Shown here in pieces: positions 1-11,569 of a DNA stretch of 64,000 nucleotides. The position numbers were made by a program, and so were the translations under genes. Each line of letters begins with the position of its first letter. The stretch's first letter is position 1. Source of the DNA: Pohlia nutans (Eukaryota > Streptophyta > Bryopsida > Bryales > Mniaceae); assembly GCA_022496805.1 (NCBI GenBank), contig CM040086.1:1552501-1616500 (forward strand), written 5' to 3'. Below the pieces are notes generated by a model, which did not search any database, had not been told where the DNA came from, and saw nothing but the letters and a program-made list of their open reading frames with translations.

Positions 1-1043
1 AGAGCGAGTACGGGCAAGAATTTTATAAAAATTATGAGCGACGTTACGTCGAAAGAGGCTCTATGGGGAGGGCCTTTTCCTATATATTACTCCCGTAGTA
101 ATCAAAACTTCCTTTCACAAGATAAGGAAATGTTTTTTTATAGAATATTTTCTCATACACTAGTTAAAAATCACTAAGGTTCTGAAATGGATACGTTTAA
201 AAATAACACCTTGTTGAAAAAAATAAAAATAAATAAACAACTTCGGAGCAAGTAGTGACATTTTTATTTTTATTTTGGCTAACATTGAATAAAGCAAACA
301 AAAAATATGCCTTTGACTTTTTTTTCTTAAACTAAAAAGGAGTGGCTACACTAAGAAGTTAGCCATCACCTCTGCTCGTTATTCTATGTACTTAAGTTGT
401 TTAAACAATGACATACTGTCATAGGGATTATTTTATTCATATAAATTAAAGTTTTTAGGGTGATTTTTATTGTAGAGGAGGAAGTATTCTTTTAATCTAC
501 TTTTTGGATTTTAATTTTTTAATTCCTAATGAATATAATCTGATAGGGAGTACATACACTAAAGTTTTCAATAAAGAAAGGATGGTGGTATGATTTGAGG
601 ACTTTTCTTTACTCATGGATGTAGGGTATAAGAATATTTGCACTCAAAGATTGAGTAAGAATACATGTGTGTAGAATAAAATTTTCCCTCATGTTTTAGC
701 AAATCAACATATGTGAATGCAATAAATGTACAATGTATATGATAATGTAGATTACGGGTGTACTTAAGGTGGACACACAGTAAGTGAAAATGCTACTCTT
801 TAACTTTGTTAAAAAATTTGAACAAAAAGGAAATCATCTTTAAAATGATTAAAAACTGGGCAAAGAAAGGTTTAAAAATAATTAATTAATTGAATTAAAT
901 TAAATTAAAATATTAGTACAAATAAAAATGCTTGTAAACTTTCAATTCAAGATTTTTCATATAAAAAAGGAACTAAAATTCTAACAAAGGGCCAAAGAAT
1001 GTGATGAAAGTCACGGAAATGAGTCATTGCCTTTGCCTTCAAG
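1..1043. other. AT-rich stretch, no gene recognised
   Basis: No open frame with protein-like composition, splice pattern or recognisable repeat end was found here. The sequence is AT-rich with many homopolymer runs. Confidence 0.5.
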
Positions 1044-1425
1044 CCACTACACTAAATAGTATATTTAGTGTGAGGCACTGTAATTGCGAACATCACTCTA
1101 AATATCAAAAAACCTACTTTTGTAAGAACACTAAATGTGAATTCTCACACTATTTATGAAGAATAGTAACATTTTGACATTGTGATCTTTTGAGATATGG
1201 ATATTTAGTGTGAGTAAGGAATGAAACTTGAGATGAAATTTTAGATGGAAAAACTGAAATTTTAGAAATGGAATGAATAAAATTGGATGATAAGTGACAA
1301 TGAATCAAATTGGATGATAACCCCCACAGCTAATTACCCACAAATTGACAATTAGTGTTACACAAGTAGTAGGGGTAAGCACATTATTCATCACCTCACA
1401 CTAAATATACTATTTAGTGTAGTAG
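1044..1425. mobile_element. Foldback MITE with 32-bp terminal inverted repeats
   Basis: The left arm (1044-1075) and right arm (1394-1425) are inverted copies matching at about 31 of 32 positions. Each arm also contains a small palindrome (CACTAAATA / TATTTAGTG). The interior has no coding capacity. The left end reads CACTACAC, so a CACTA-type origin is possible, but no clear target duplication was seen. Confidence 0.6.
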
Positions 1426-1536
1426 AAAAGGTGGCATTGTTGAGGAAAATGCCCAAGCAAGCGGTGCCCAATTCCACACATGCACAGTGATATTGCCTAG
1501 GCATCTCCTTGGGGAGTGCCACCTTTTCTACTAGTG
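1421..1536. mobile_element. Short CACTA-like MITE (AGAAAAGGTGGC ends)
   Basis: The ends are inverted: TAGTAGAAAAGGTGGC on the left and GCCACCTTTTCTACTAGTG on the right. The right end finishes in TAGTG, the complement of the CACTA terminus. The left end is degenerate and abuts the foldback element before it. A related copy lies at 31001-31119. Confidence 0.55.
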
Positions 1537-1540
1537 TTTT

Positions 1541-3628
1541 TCCTGTAATTTTTTTTCCTTAAAGCCTAACTGACAACATAAAAAAATAGGAGAGAATGTT
1601 TGGCAAAATTTTCAACTTGCTATCATATTTTGATAGAATTTTTTCAGATTTTGTTAGTTTTCTTCATAACATCTGGCTATTTTCACCAAAAAAAGCATAG
1701 AGAAAATCTGGCGAAAAAAATAAAAAAATTCTCTTCTATTCTCTTAAAAACAGGAATGCCATATTTTGATGGCGAAATATACCCAGAAAGGAAGGAAGAA
1801 ATAAAAAGAGAACAAGAAACTCTGCACTTCAGTGAAAGAGGAATCTCTACTGTATCAAACAATCAAGGGGTAGTACAGTTCAGGCTCATCCAATTCCAAT
1901 CCCTGTGGGCCTGAGGTACGTACGTTACCAAACAATACCCAGCAACAGAAAAGTCAGGAGGTTGCTTTGACCCACCAGCACATTCCTTCTTTTGAACTGC
2001 ACAATGATTGATAGTGGCTGCCAGTACCTTCAGCAACTGGGCCATGGAATATCAATTACTCACATACTCATATACCACCTTATTGCCATCATGGTAATTG
2101 TGTTAGATAATGTTCAAACACTCGTATAGGAAAAAAAAGAAAAAAAAAAAAGAAGAAGAGACTGAGGTGCTTGGGCACTAATGAATAGTGGTAGATCATG
2201 GTGCCTTAGAAGGCCTATCAATTGACACCAACAGTAATAGAAAAAGTTGTACTTGGGTATCAAGGAACAATGTTTGAGTATGGTGCCCAACGTCCATATT
2301 GGCATCAAGCTAGGATCAATACGGTACCATGATGACACCATTCCTTGTTGTTCAAAGAGTATTGTATTTATTAGTGCAAACTAGTGCCAAAATGGAATCA
2401 TGCTCTTGCACTATTCCTTGGTTCCCAAAGATTATTCATTCTGCTGGTGTATAGTTTTCAGTAAAAATTATTATAGTTCAAAAGTTGAGATATTTGTGTC
2501 CGTAGCGTCTCACCAATGAAAAACTCCGTCATAGATAACATGGAAATGATTTTTACGTTGAATTTATTATAGATAAACAAGCTACCGTACAAATTAAGTT
2601 ATCTTGTTTATTCATAACACATGACATCTCCGTGTTATCTCAAAAGAGGTATTTTTACAGTGCCTTCCTCCTTTTTGCAATAATTTTTTTTTTCATTTGT
2701 GTTAAAGTAAAAAATGAAGATACTTACGTTAAACTTTTTTTTGTTATTTTTTTTATACATGTTTGACAAAAGGTTTTCATTTTGCATATTTGGGTGAGGT
2801 ATTGATAATCTTTGCTAAGTTTGAAGTTTTAATTTTTTTTTAAATATTTATTTCATTTGTCTATGATATATTTTAATTTAACTCAAAAATAAAGAAACAA
2901 ATTTGTGGATTATATCTTTTAGAAACATATTGGAGGAAATCATTTTCAAATCGTGTACAGGAAGTCTTTTAATCATGTTCATGAAATCATTTTTAATCCC
3001 TAAATAATACATGGATTTTGCTCAAAAAAATACCAATACTACCATTTTTAATGCATTGAGCCAAAATAAATTTGAAGTTTTACTTTCCATATTTCACTAT
3101 AGGGTCTTATACAAAATTAGTATGAAAACATACGGTAAGAAAATTAGCAACTTTGATTACATAGATTGCATGATATTAGGGTTGAAGCGAAGAAAAACAT
3201 TTGTTTTGTAGCTCACCAAACTAGGGCAACATATTTTGAATCCTAATAACCTAAATTTGGTTAGAGTGGCCAATAACCTAAATTCAGGCATGGTGGCGAA
3301 GATTTTGAGGGCAACAGTAAGTTAGAAGAGCTAAAGAACCTTATGATTGCAAAGAAAAATTTATGAAAATTTGTGATTCTTCCAAGTTTGACTGCAGATG
3401 TGGATGAAACCTCCCAATGAATTTACAAAGATAAAGATGACGTAGATATGGAGGCTTTGCACATCAGCTTGCATGGCAATATACGCGGCAAGATACCATT
3501 GCAAATGCCTTAAAAGATCCATATCCCATGTTTTGCTCACCACGAGCACCTGCAGCTTGAATTATGCAATACGAGGTGGAGATCAGTTTTACAGGAAACG
3601 TTAAGAAATAAGAATGGAACGATACTCA
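1541..3628. other. Intergenic AT-rich DNA, nothing recognised
   Basis: Short open frames occur on both strands, but none has protein-like composition, splice continuity or a family match that I recognise. No clear transposon ends were found. Confidence 0.45.
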
Positions 3629-4699
3629 GAGCATCCGCACATTTCTCCCTTTTCTTTTTTCTTTTTTTTGAAATAAATGGATGTTTTATTCTCATTGCAC
3701 AACAACAGATTACAAACATCACATTGTGAACGAAGAGAGCACCTTTCTCATACTCTCCCACCGGTGATTTTTGGATTTTTCTTCCTACAATATTTGGATT
3801 AGACCCAAAGCTCTTAACCCCTAAGTGCCCAATCAACCATATTATGCTTGATTTTTGGTCAAACGTCCAAAAAATCAAGTGTTTTAGCTTTATTGTAGTT
3901 GGTGTTTTCATTAGATGTTTAAGTTAAGTTATGATACATCTTTTGACCGTTGGGATTGGAAAATAACCTTCATTTGAAGTTTTCCCACCGTTGAGAAATT
4001 TGAAATTCGAGTGTCCAAAATACAAAGGGCTTTCTAAGAATGCTCCAATCATAGGTCTCTTTTATTTTTTTCACTTTCATATTTTTACTACTTGTAAATG
4101 TAACTTTTATCTACCTTAAATAAAAAAATTGATATTAAATTTGACAAAAATATATTTATTTTGAATTTTTATCTTGTTTACATAATAAAATTTAAAAATA
4201 TTCAAAATATCTTCCAATCATGTTGAAATTTTTGTCATACCTTCATAGTGCTGATGACTATCAATGAAAAATTATAAATCATCCAATGTGATATTTCAAG
4301 TATGCAAATTGTAGTGATTTGTCTTTTTCAGAATAGGTGAGGACATGTAAGGGTTAATCATTTCCTACTAAGAGCGACGCCCCCACTATAACAAGAGGCC
4401 TAGGAGCCATCCCCGTCATGCACGGGATTCTTATCAAGCTCAGAAATATTAACCCTCACGACATGCATCCAACCGGAATTGAACCACTGTCCTTTTTGGT
4501 GCTAATAAGCACTCTTAAGGGGAGCCCACCTCCTAGCTATCACCTAGGTAGTTTAACATCATTCCGAACCAACACGCTTCTCCCTTCAATTCACCCCTTG
4601 ACCATTATCATCACATCCAAAATTTTGTGTTACAAGTAATAGTCTTCACACCCTTGAACTGCTATCCCTCATTATAGTCTGTGAACTGGTCATAATCAC

Positions 4700-5593
4700 T
4701 AGAGTTGACCCCTAAAGGACCAAGGCTCATTTTCCAAGTTCGGTCAGCTTAGTATGGAATGAGTATTGATCCTCAATTATTGAGATTTTTTGTGGTGATT
4801 CTACTCATTGTAATGAAGATGGGATGGTAATTTGCGTACGTAGATGATGTATAGATCAAAAGATACAATCATGTAAAGGTGAAAAACCTAATTGCGGGCA
4901 CCTCCTGAAAATTTTCATACAATGAGCTATGTATCTGAATTTTTGTACACAATGAGCTAACGCCCCCACATACACAATTGCCTAATTCATTTTACCAAAT
5001 TTGAGACTTAACTTTGCATTTTGGGCATTTTCAGAAAGTTTCAAACTTGGGCAACAAGCCAAAAAAAAAATGCTACCAACTTTGAAGCTTATAATCTTAC
5101 TATTGAAGAACCTTGAACGGTTGAAATTTTTTAGGTTGTAATAAATTCAAGTTGGTTGAAATATCCTATAGGTGAATCGGTCAAAAATGTTTTAGATCAA
5201 AAGCTATTTGTCTTTTTATGAGAAGGGATACTTTGAAGTGTTTGGAGAGAAACATAGTTGTGGTCCTTTAGGGGTTAACCGAAAAGAAGGCTATGGAACA
5301 TGCCTTTTCAACCTTCTTTCAAGCGTTCTTTTGAGCTCCCTTGAGCTGTGTTTGGGTTGAATAGTGTCGTGTTATAACTTGTCCCCTTGTAGGCCATGGG
5401 CTTGGAGCTTTGGTAGGAGGTGTGGAAGTCATTGCGAGGTGTGGAGAATAATGACAATGGCTTGCTTTAGATTGTCTCCCAACTCACCTTGAACTAGTTT
5501 TTGGTCTATTTCTATTTCAATATGAGTTCAAGAGGAGTTCAAGAGGAATTTGCTAAAACTTTCCTCTTTAAGCTCACTTTTCGGTTAACTCTA
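4700..5593. mobile_element. TA-flanked MITE (GAGTTAACCG ends) split by a TTAA element
   Basis: The right end is CGGTTAACTC followed by TA. The left end GAGTT is cut at its internal TTAA by the element at 4705-5277, and the family sequence resumes at 5274 as TTAACCGAAAAG. Intact relatives at 7324-7648 and 48171-48479 show the uninterrupted end. A TA target duplication and long inverted ends suggest a mariner-like MITE. Confidence 0.65.
4705..5277. mobile_element. piggyBac-like TTAA element inside a MITE terminus
   Basis: The left end is TTGACCCCTAAAGGACCAAGG (first four bases a mutated TTAA), the right end TGGTCCTTTAGGGGTTAA. It sits exactly in the TTAA of the GAGTTAACCG terminus of the surrounding MITE, so the empty site is known from sister copies. 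No coding sequence is present. Confidence 0.7.
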
Positions 5594-5752
5594 CTATACA
5601 TGGGAGATCAATATTGTTCATCAATTTAGGATATAGAGCCCTTTTTTAAATTAGCGATAGAAGACAACATTTCTTTTATTGGTGAAACCGTCAAGAAAGG
5701 GACCACTTATATCCCTTTATATTGGAAGGAATGCCCCACAATGATTCTCATG

Positions 5753-6183
5753 TAAGGTAGACGACCTGTTTCCGATCACGTTAACCAATTCAGCATACTT
5801 CCGGTGGAGTAACGAATAGGCAAATAATTTTGCAGTGTAGGGAAATAGATTTGAAGGTCACATATTTTTGAACAAATTTTGGGGCAATTTTCAATTTACT
5901 ACAAATTTTCAAAGTGAAGATTCTCTCCAACCCGTTCTCGCAATATAGGCTGACCTATTTCCAAGAACTATAAAACTAGATTTCGAGAACACATGATATC
6001 ATACTAACACATGATATCGGCCACAAGTTTCCATTCTTGGCACCAACCATTCCATATTAAGAAGAAATATGTTTTTGTCACCGTTTACAAATGAATTCAA
6101 AAATAATGTAGGCCTATTCACGGAAATAGGTTGCCCTATACTGCGTGATTGGGGGCCTGATCGGAAACAGGTCGTCTACCTTA
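5753..6183. mobile_element. TA-flanked MITE with 23-bp inverted ends
   Basis: AGGTAGACGACCTGTTTCCG on the left is repeated inverted on the right (ending GTCGTCTACCT), with a TA dinucleotide on each side (5753-5754 and 6182-6183). A mariner-like origin is inferred from the TA flank. Only one copy was noticed in the window. Confidence 0.6.
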
Positions 6184-6605
6184 TATTGTTTCTCCAAGAA
6201 AAGAAACACTCATAGAAGGATGTATTCAGATATCATACTCATATTCCGTGGCTCTCTGGCCCACCTCAATTTTCACCGTCACTTTTCATGCACACCTCAA
6301 TTTTCACCGTCACTTTTCATGCAGGTTTTAGGGAATCTCCTGCTTCAGTGGTAGGGTGCGGATGCTCTTAAGTTACACTGATTCACTGGAACTGAATTCA
6401 AAGAAGGAAGTTACCTCCCACGTGTCAAGAGGTTTCCACTCAGTCAGTACTCAGTACAGTGTAAGCAGTTAATTCAGTCAGGACTTCGGAATCATGATCC
6501 ATTACTGTGGTGCTGTGTTGGATAGTAGATAAGCTTACACTTCACCAGCAGAGTCTTTTTTTTTGGGGGCAATTTATAATCCAAAAATAGACTATTGAAA
6601 TGTGA

Positions 6606-7193
6606 TTAACCCCTAAACGTCACAGCGTCCAGAAACTGGACGACGAATGATTTCAAAGCCTTCTCACGTTCTCATCAACGCTTGGATGATACTCATCCAA
6701 TTTTTTGGAGATTCTTCACCAAGTTGTTGTCCTATCTAATGGCTGGATTTAGTCATACTAGAGTACATATTTTTCTAAAATTGCAAATGTAGAAGTATGT
6801 CAAGTCGTTGACCAAGCCAAAATTGCATTGACTCTAGTTCAAAGTGGAATCGTGAAAAATGAGGTCATAAATTTAAGAAATACAAAAATTTCAAAGTATC
6901 ACCACACTTAAGAGTATCTCATTTCAAACTCATTCCAAAAAAATTTACTCAAAAAATATTGAAATTTAGTTTGTAATCGAATTTAGAAGGAATTTTTAAT
7001 TTTAACTTTCAAATTTTATAATTAAATATTGGTGATTGTATTAGTGAATCGAACCGTACGGATGGAATCTAAAATTCAAGATCTAGAACTTTCATATGTA
7101 TATCAATTCCAGAATATTCTTCTAAATGGTAGTTTATAATGTTTTTTCTGAGATTGTCAATTCCAGGGACACCCTGGTACGTTAAGGGGTTAA
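6606..7193. mobile_element. piggyBac-like TTAA element (588 bp)
   Basis: Bounded by TTAA at 6606-6609 and 7190-7193, with ends CCCCTAAACGTCAC and (inverted) CCCCTTAACGTACCAGG. The right-end interior resembles that of the end at 61913. Short frames inside are not protein-like. Confidence 0.65.
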
Positions 7194-7323
7194 AGAACAA
7201 TGCCAAATTTGCTGGTAAAGGTCTGTATCAATACATTTTGGACAAATATATCATATTGCATGAAGATCAGAAGATCAGGGATGTAAGTAGCTTCATCATT
7301 TTATTGAAGATCGTGGCTTGCAT

Positions 7324-7648
7324 TAGAGTTAACCGCAAAAGTCAGCTCAAAGAGGAAAGTTTTAGCAAATTCCTCTTGAACTCCTCTTGAACTCATATTG
7401 AAATATAAATAGACCAAAAACTAGTTCAAGGTGAGTTGGGAGACAATCTAAAGCAAGCCACTGTCATTATTCTCCACACCTCGCAATGACTTCCACACCT
7501 CCTACCAAAGCTCCAAGCCCATGGCCCACAAGGGGACAAGTTATGACACGACACTATTCAACCCAAACATAGCTCAAGGGAGCTCAAAAGAGCGCTTGAA
7601 AGAAGGTTGAAAAGGCATGTTCCAAGGCCTTCTTTTCGGTTAACTCTA
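7324..7648. mobile_element. TA-flanked MITE (GAGTTAACCG ends)
   Basis: The ends GAGTTAACCGCAAAAG and CTTTTCGGTTAACTC are inverted and flanked by TA. The interior matches the copies at 4700-5593 and 48171-48479 in reverse orientation in parts, including the stretch near CTAGTTCAAGGTGAGTTGGG. Confidence 0.75.
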
Positions 7649-7806
7649 TTGTCTACAATATTGAGAAAAAAAAGAGTCGTTGTTCACCAGTTGTAGAATT
7701 GTGATAAGTTAGTCAATGCATAGTCATTTTGATTCCAATCTCTCATAACATTCGGTAGCCTTCATGTCCAATGCCTTTCCTTCATGCACTCTGCTCATCA
7801 CCCTAA

Positions 7807-8118
7807 GAGCATTCCCACCCATGCACGCTAGGACTAACCCTCTCAAATTATTCATCTATATTTGAAGGGCCCTTGCACTCACACTCCCCCAACCTTGCAT
7901 CCCCTTCATGTATTAAAAGTGCGCATCAAATAGTCAATGGACCAATCACAAGTAGAATGGGAGGAATAATCATCAAATAGTCAACTAAATAGTGTTTTGA
8001 AGGCCCAATTTCAAACACGCTAGAATCCAGAGTCGAGAGGAATTTGAAAGGGCCCTTGACACTTTTCATCTACTTCTGGAGTGTCAGAGACACTCTCAGG
8101 CCATGGGTGGCCATGCTC
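7807..8118. mobile_element. PIF/Harbinger-like MITE, GAGCAT family, copy 1
   Basis: Starts GAGCATTCCCACCCATG and ends with the inverted GGCCATGCTC; both sides carry a perfect TAA target duplication (7804-7806 and 8119-8121). TWA 3-bp duplications are typical of PIF/Harbinger. No coding capacity. Confidence 0.8.
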
Positions 8119-8329
8119 TAAGCCTTCACATATTCATTAACCATTGATGAAACACTATTGAGTGTAAAATATTCCACACCATCTATTGTAGAGCCAAGAT
8201 AGAAATAGCGCATGCTACTGAATGTCATGCTGATGTCAAATTTCAGATATGGTCACTATTTATTGATGATGTCACTACTGTAGAACTTGATAAGTCATTT
8301 TCTGTAGACCAAAGAGATTCAAAGACTCA

Positions 8330-8659
8330 GAGCATTCCCACCCATGCACGCTAGGACAAACCCTCTCAAATTATTCATCTATATTTGAAGGGCCCTTGCA
8401 CTCACACTCCCCCACCCTTGCACGCCCTTCACGTATCAAAAGTGCGCATCAAATAGTCAATGGACCAATCACAAGTAGATGGGAGGAATAATCATCAAAT
8501 AGTCAACTCAATAGTGTTTTGAAGGCTCAATAGTGTTTTGAAGGCCCAATTTCTAACACGCAAGAATCTAGAGTCAAGAGCTATTTTGAAAGGGCCATTG
8601 AAACTTTTCATCCACTTCTCGAGGTCAGAGACTCTCTGAAGCCATGGGTGGCCATGCTC
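8330..8659. mobile_element. PIF/Harbinger-like MITE, GAGCAT family, copy 2
   Basis: About 90% similar by eye to copy 1, only 0.2 kb away, but flanked by a different duplication (TCA on both sides), so it is an independent insertion and not a tandem copy. A short internal duplication (AATAGTGTTTTGAAGG) lies near 8512-8545. Confidence 0.8.
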
Positions 8660-8742
8660 TCATCACTTAACCCTACTCCTGAGTCCTAACCAGCCAAGGG
8701 TGGCCTGCTATGTCAAGTAGGTTGGATAATTAGAAATGACAA

Positions 8743-9104
8743 TAGAGTTACCCTTAAAGTCACCTTGTGTTTGAATAAGATACTGGGAATTTTACATTAA
8801 TGTATTCTTATTTGTTCACCCCGAATAGTTAAAAGGTAGGGAAGAGCTTGGTGGTCTCTCATTATTAGGTGTATAAGAGCTTGGTGGTTTTTAAACTCAT
8901 GGAAAACTAGTTTAGCTGTCTTTCTTGACGGCTAAACTAGTTTCCCTTGAGTTTAGAGAACACCAAGCTCTTACACACCTAATAATGAGAGACCACCAAG
9001 CTCTTCCCTACCTTTTAACTATTCGGGGTGCACAAATAAGAGTACATTAATGTAAAATTCCCAGTATCTTATTCAAATAGAAGGTGACTTTAAGGATAAC
9101 TCTA
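8743..9104. mobile_element. Near-perfect 360-bp hairpin (foldback MITE)
   Basis: The two halves are almost fully inverted. The outer ends are GAGTTACCCTTAAAGTCACC / inverted, flanked by TA (8743-8744, 9103-9104). The centre is CTAGTTTAGCTGTC with its complement, separated by only a few bases. A transcript would fold into one long hairpin. Partial copies lie at 16806-18100 and 37158-37360. Confidence 0.9.
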
Positions 9105-9284
9105 ATACCATACTCACTTTCCCGTTCGGCAAAAAAAAAAATCAAAATGTCAAGAATTCTGTCATATTGCTTTTGCATTGGTTGTCACCCAAGAGAATCC
9201 TAGGTGGAAGTTACTTTTTGGCACTCCAATTGTCTAACCAAAAAGTGAGGTATGATATTGGGTTTTTTGGAGTACATGGGGCTC

Positions 9285-9965
9285 AAAATGACATCAGTAA
9301 ATTTAACCCTTAAACGTCAAGGTAAGCCCATGGGCTTATTTAAAAGAGAATAATGAAGAAAAAAAAAGTTGATTTTCTCAACCAAATCAAGCGAGACTTA
9401 GTGCGTTAGAAAGCTACTGAAAAAGCGATCTAGATTCCAAATTTTCGCCTCATTTGAGAGATTGTGGAATCGTTGGTAAGCAATCAAAGTTATCAAATTG
9501 AACAAGTTTTGAGGTTGGGGCAGCTGAAGTTCAGCAGTGCTACAGTGCTAACCAGTAGTGCACTGCAGAGTCGTTTTTGAAAAAAAAAAAAAAAAAAAAA
9601 AATCCCCAAAAAAATTTAGATGCCTTCCGGGCTGCCCCATCCAGGCCCCTCTTGACATTTAAGGGTTAAAAAGGGTCATCCTGATGTCAAAATGACATCA
9701 ACATAATATATGTCATAGTGATGTAAGGATTAGTGCCATTTTGTTATCATAATGATGCAAACTGAACATGTCTCAAGTCAAAATGATGTAAACTTAACAT
9801 AAAAATGAAACATGTTAACTTTACATTAGAATGACCTATACCACATGGATGTGAAGCTTACATTAAATAAACATCAAAATGACACTAATCCCTACATCAC
9901 CGTGGCATATGTCATTTTGATGTCATTTTGACATCAAGATGACCATTTTTAAGTTTACTGATGGG
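9285..9965. mobile_element. Foldback repeat built of ATGACATCA/TGATGTCAT motifs, split by a TTAA element
   Basis: The left arm begins ATGACATCAGTAAATTTAA and resumes at 9666 after the insertion; the right arm (about 9895-9965) is its inverse and reads TTAAGTTTACTGAT. The right arm is thus an internal empty-site control for the insertion at 9303-9669. The interior is rich in repeated ATGACATCA-like words. Outer boundaries are approximate. Confidence 0.6.
9303..9669. mobile_element. piggyBac-like TTAA element, family D (367 bp)
   Basis: Bounded by TTAACCCTTAAACGTCAAGG and, inverted, TTGACATTTAAGGGTTAA. The interior holds a long poly(A) run near 9580-9602. A full-length relative is the outer element at 19367-20299; truncated relatives lie at 18101-18198 and 54664-54788. 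No open reading frame of note. Confidence 0.85.
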
Positions 9966-9969
9966 GTTT

Positions 9970-10940
9970 TCTTGGCCCATGATCAATGAGCTTTTTTTTT
10001 ATTAATTGATAGAACAAAACTTTACAAGTTTGTAGATAAAAATGATCCGTCCGTTCCAAATCACTTGACACTTTTGGGTTTAGAGCAAACTATTAAGGAT
10101 TTGGTGCAATGTTTTATGTGTATACAATTATAGGAAATTTTATATCCTATCATTTTTATATAAACAAAATTTTGCACCAAGTGAATGTTCTCCTAAGACT
10201 TCAATAAGAAAAAAAGATAAGATTTTTTCAATTCTTTGATGAATCATTCAATTTTTACAATTTTCATATTGCATAAACTGCATAAAACTAGAAATCGACT
10301 TTAGGTTCTTTAGAATCCTTTTGAAGTTTAATGCAAGAAAAAGTGTTTGTTTATTTCATTTGATATTCTAAAATGTCATTCTATAAATATTCATCGTAAA
10401 GAGGTTTAAATGTACATTTGTGGGTTTATATGATACTAACAAACACCCTCTTGCAATGCAACTACAACAAAGGAAAGCGCAAGAATTGCATTAAGAACAA
10501 GGGAATCAACTAGGAATATAAAGGGAACATGATGGAAACCTTTGGAGAACAAAATGGTAACTATGGAGAACTATTTGAAAACACAAAAGAAACCTACAGG
10601 CAAATCAGGAATTCAAAGCAGGATAGTGACATGGTATTGTGACACTCTGTACTTAATATAATAGATTTATATTTACTTCTGGAAAAGCAGGAACTGGCTT
10701 CAGCTATTGTGATCATGGTGATAGGAACTGCTTACTTTTCTGTTTGACATGTTTTGAAACCTTCAACGGAAGGGCGTATGAAGTTCTGCATGGGACCTCA
10801 CAAAGATTGGGTGCCTGATTTCCAAGGGTCAGTGCAGCCATGCAGGCCCCTGAGAGGAACTGAAAAACAACCACATGTTTTTTTAGCTTTATACTTTTAG
10901 AAGAGTTCTACTCCACAGGAATCATTCCTAAACATTAGAA
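9970..10940. other. Intergenic, nothing recognised
   Basis: AT-rich single-copy-looking DNA without protein-like frames, repeats of known type or RNA genes that I can recognise. Confidence 0.45.
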
Positions 10941-10955
10941 ATGATGTCTCTATAA

Positions 10956-11555
10956 ATCCACAATAAAACCCAAAAATACCAACCTTTACTCGATGACATC
11001 ACTAATCGTGGATGGAAAGTAGACCCACTTACAGTCATCACCGCTGGTGCTAGGGGCACAACCCACATCCCCTCCATGAAAATACTAGAAACAAAATTCA
11101 AACTCCCAGAAACTATCATCAAAAACACATTCAAAGAAATCAATATAATTGCCATACAACATGTTGGATCAATCATCCTTCACAAACGCAAGATCGAAAA
11201 GAATCAACCATTCCCATTAGACCCTACCTAACAATACCCTGTCCAAACCTAAATAATAAACGCATTCACACATACATACACAGCCATTCATATCTCCATA
11301 TCCCTATATATATGTATATATGTATATATATACTCATCCATACATACACATATACATACATATATACACGAATGCGTCCCCCATTAGTCTTTCGTAGGGT
11401 CACAAATCTAGTTTTGATTACTAAAGTGTCTATCCTCGAAAGAGGAGAGTAGTATTGTCCGAAGGGCTCTTTACCCAATGGGTAATGTGTCCTTGGCATT
11501 ACGAACAGACACTCTATTCACACCGACCTGTATAAGGCCGGAGTTTCTATCTATT
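10956..11555 (+). mobile_element. 5'-truncated LINE insertion with 14-bp target-site duplication
   Basis: TGATGTCTCTATAA occurs at 10942-10955 and again at 11556-11569, directly flanking the insert. The insert carries the last ~90 codons of a retroelement protein (10957-11231), then a TATG-rich microsatellite (about 11276-11370), then a conserved 3' tail (11390-11555) ending TTTCTATCTAT. The tail recurs inverted at 44279-44420 and 53075-53225. Long target duplication plus 5' truncation is the signature of target-primed reverse transcription. Confidence 0.85.
10957..11231 (+). pseudogene. C-terminal fragment of a LINE reverse-transcriptase protein
   Basis: An open frame just inside the 5' truncation point reads through QPLLDDITNRGWKV, VITAGARGTTHIPSMKIL and SIILHKRKIEKNQ to a TAA at 11229-11231. 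The pattern of a G-R-G-x-x-H segment followed by a basic L-x-K-R-x-x-E-x-x-Q end resembles the C-terminus of plant and algal retroelement proteins as I remember them. The frame has no start and is not an independent gene. Assignment to a LINE rests mainly on the insertion structure. Confidence 0.6.
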
Positions 11556-11569
11556 TGATGTCTCTATAA

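Larger units (their letters stand above)
3629..6367. mobile_element. Possible long PIF/Harbinger-like element carrying nested insertions
   Basis: The ends are inverted over about 12 bp: GAGCATCCGCAC at 3629 and GTGCGGATGCTC ending at 6367. The flanks TCA and TTA differ by one base from a 3-bp duplication. The ends belong to the GAGCAT type seen in six shorter MITEs here. The interior contains other repeats (4700-5593, 5753-6183), a single TTAACCCC end at 3814 and a tandem 29-bp duplication near 6267-6323. No transposase frame is visible, so this could be two unrelated ends. Confidence 0.35.

Noticed and set aside
1600..1914. 104-codon plus-strand frame
   Set aside because: Low-complexity, Lys/Phe-rich, without a domain, homologue known to me or splice context.
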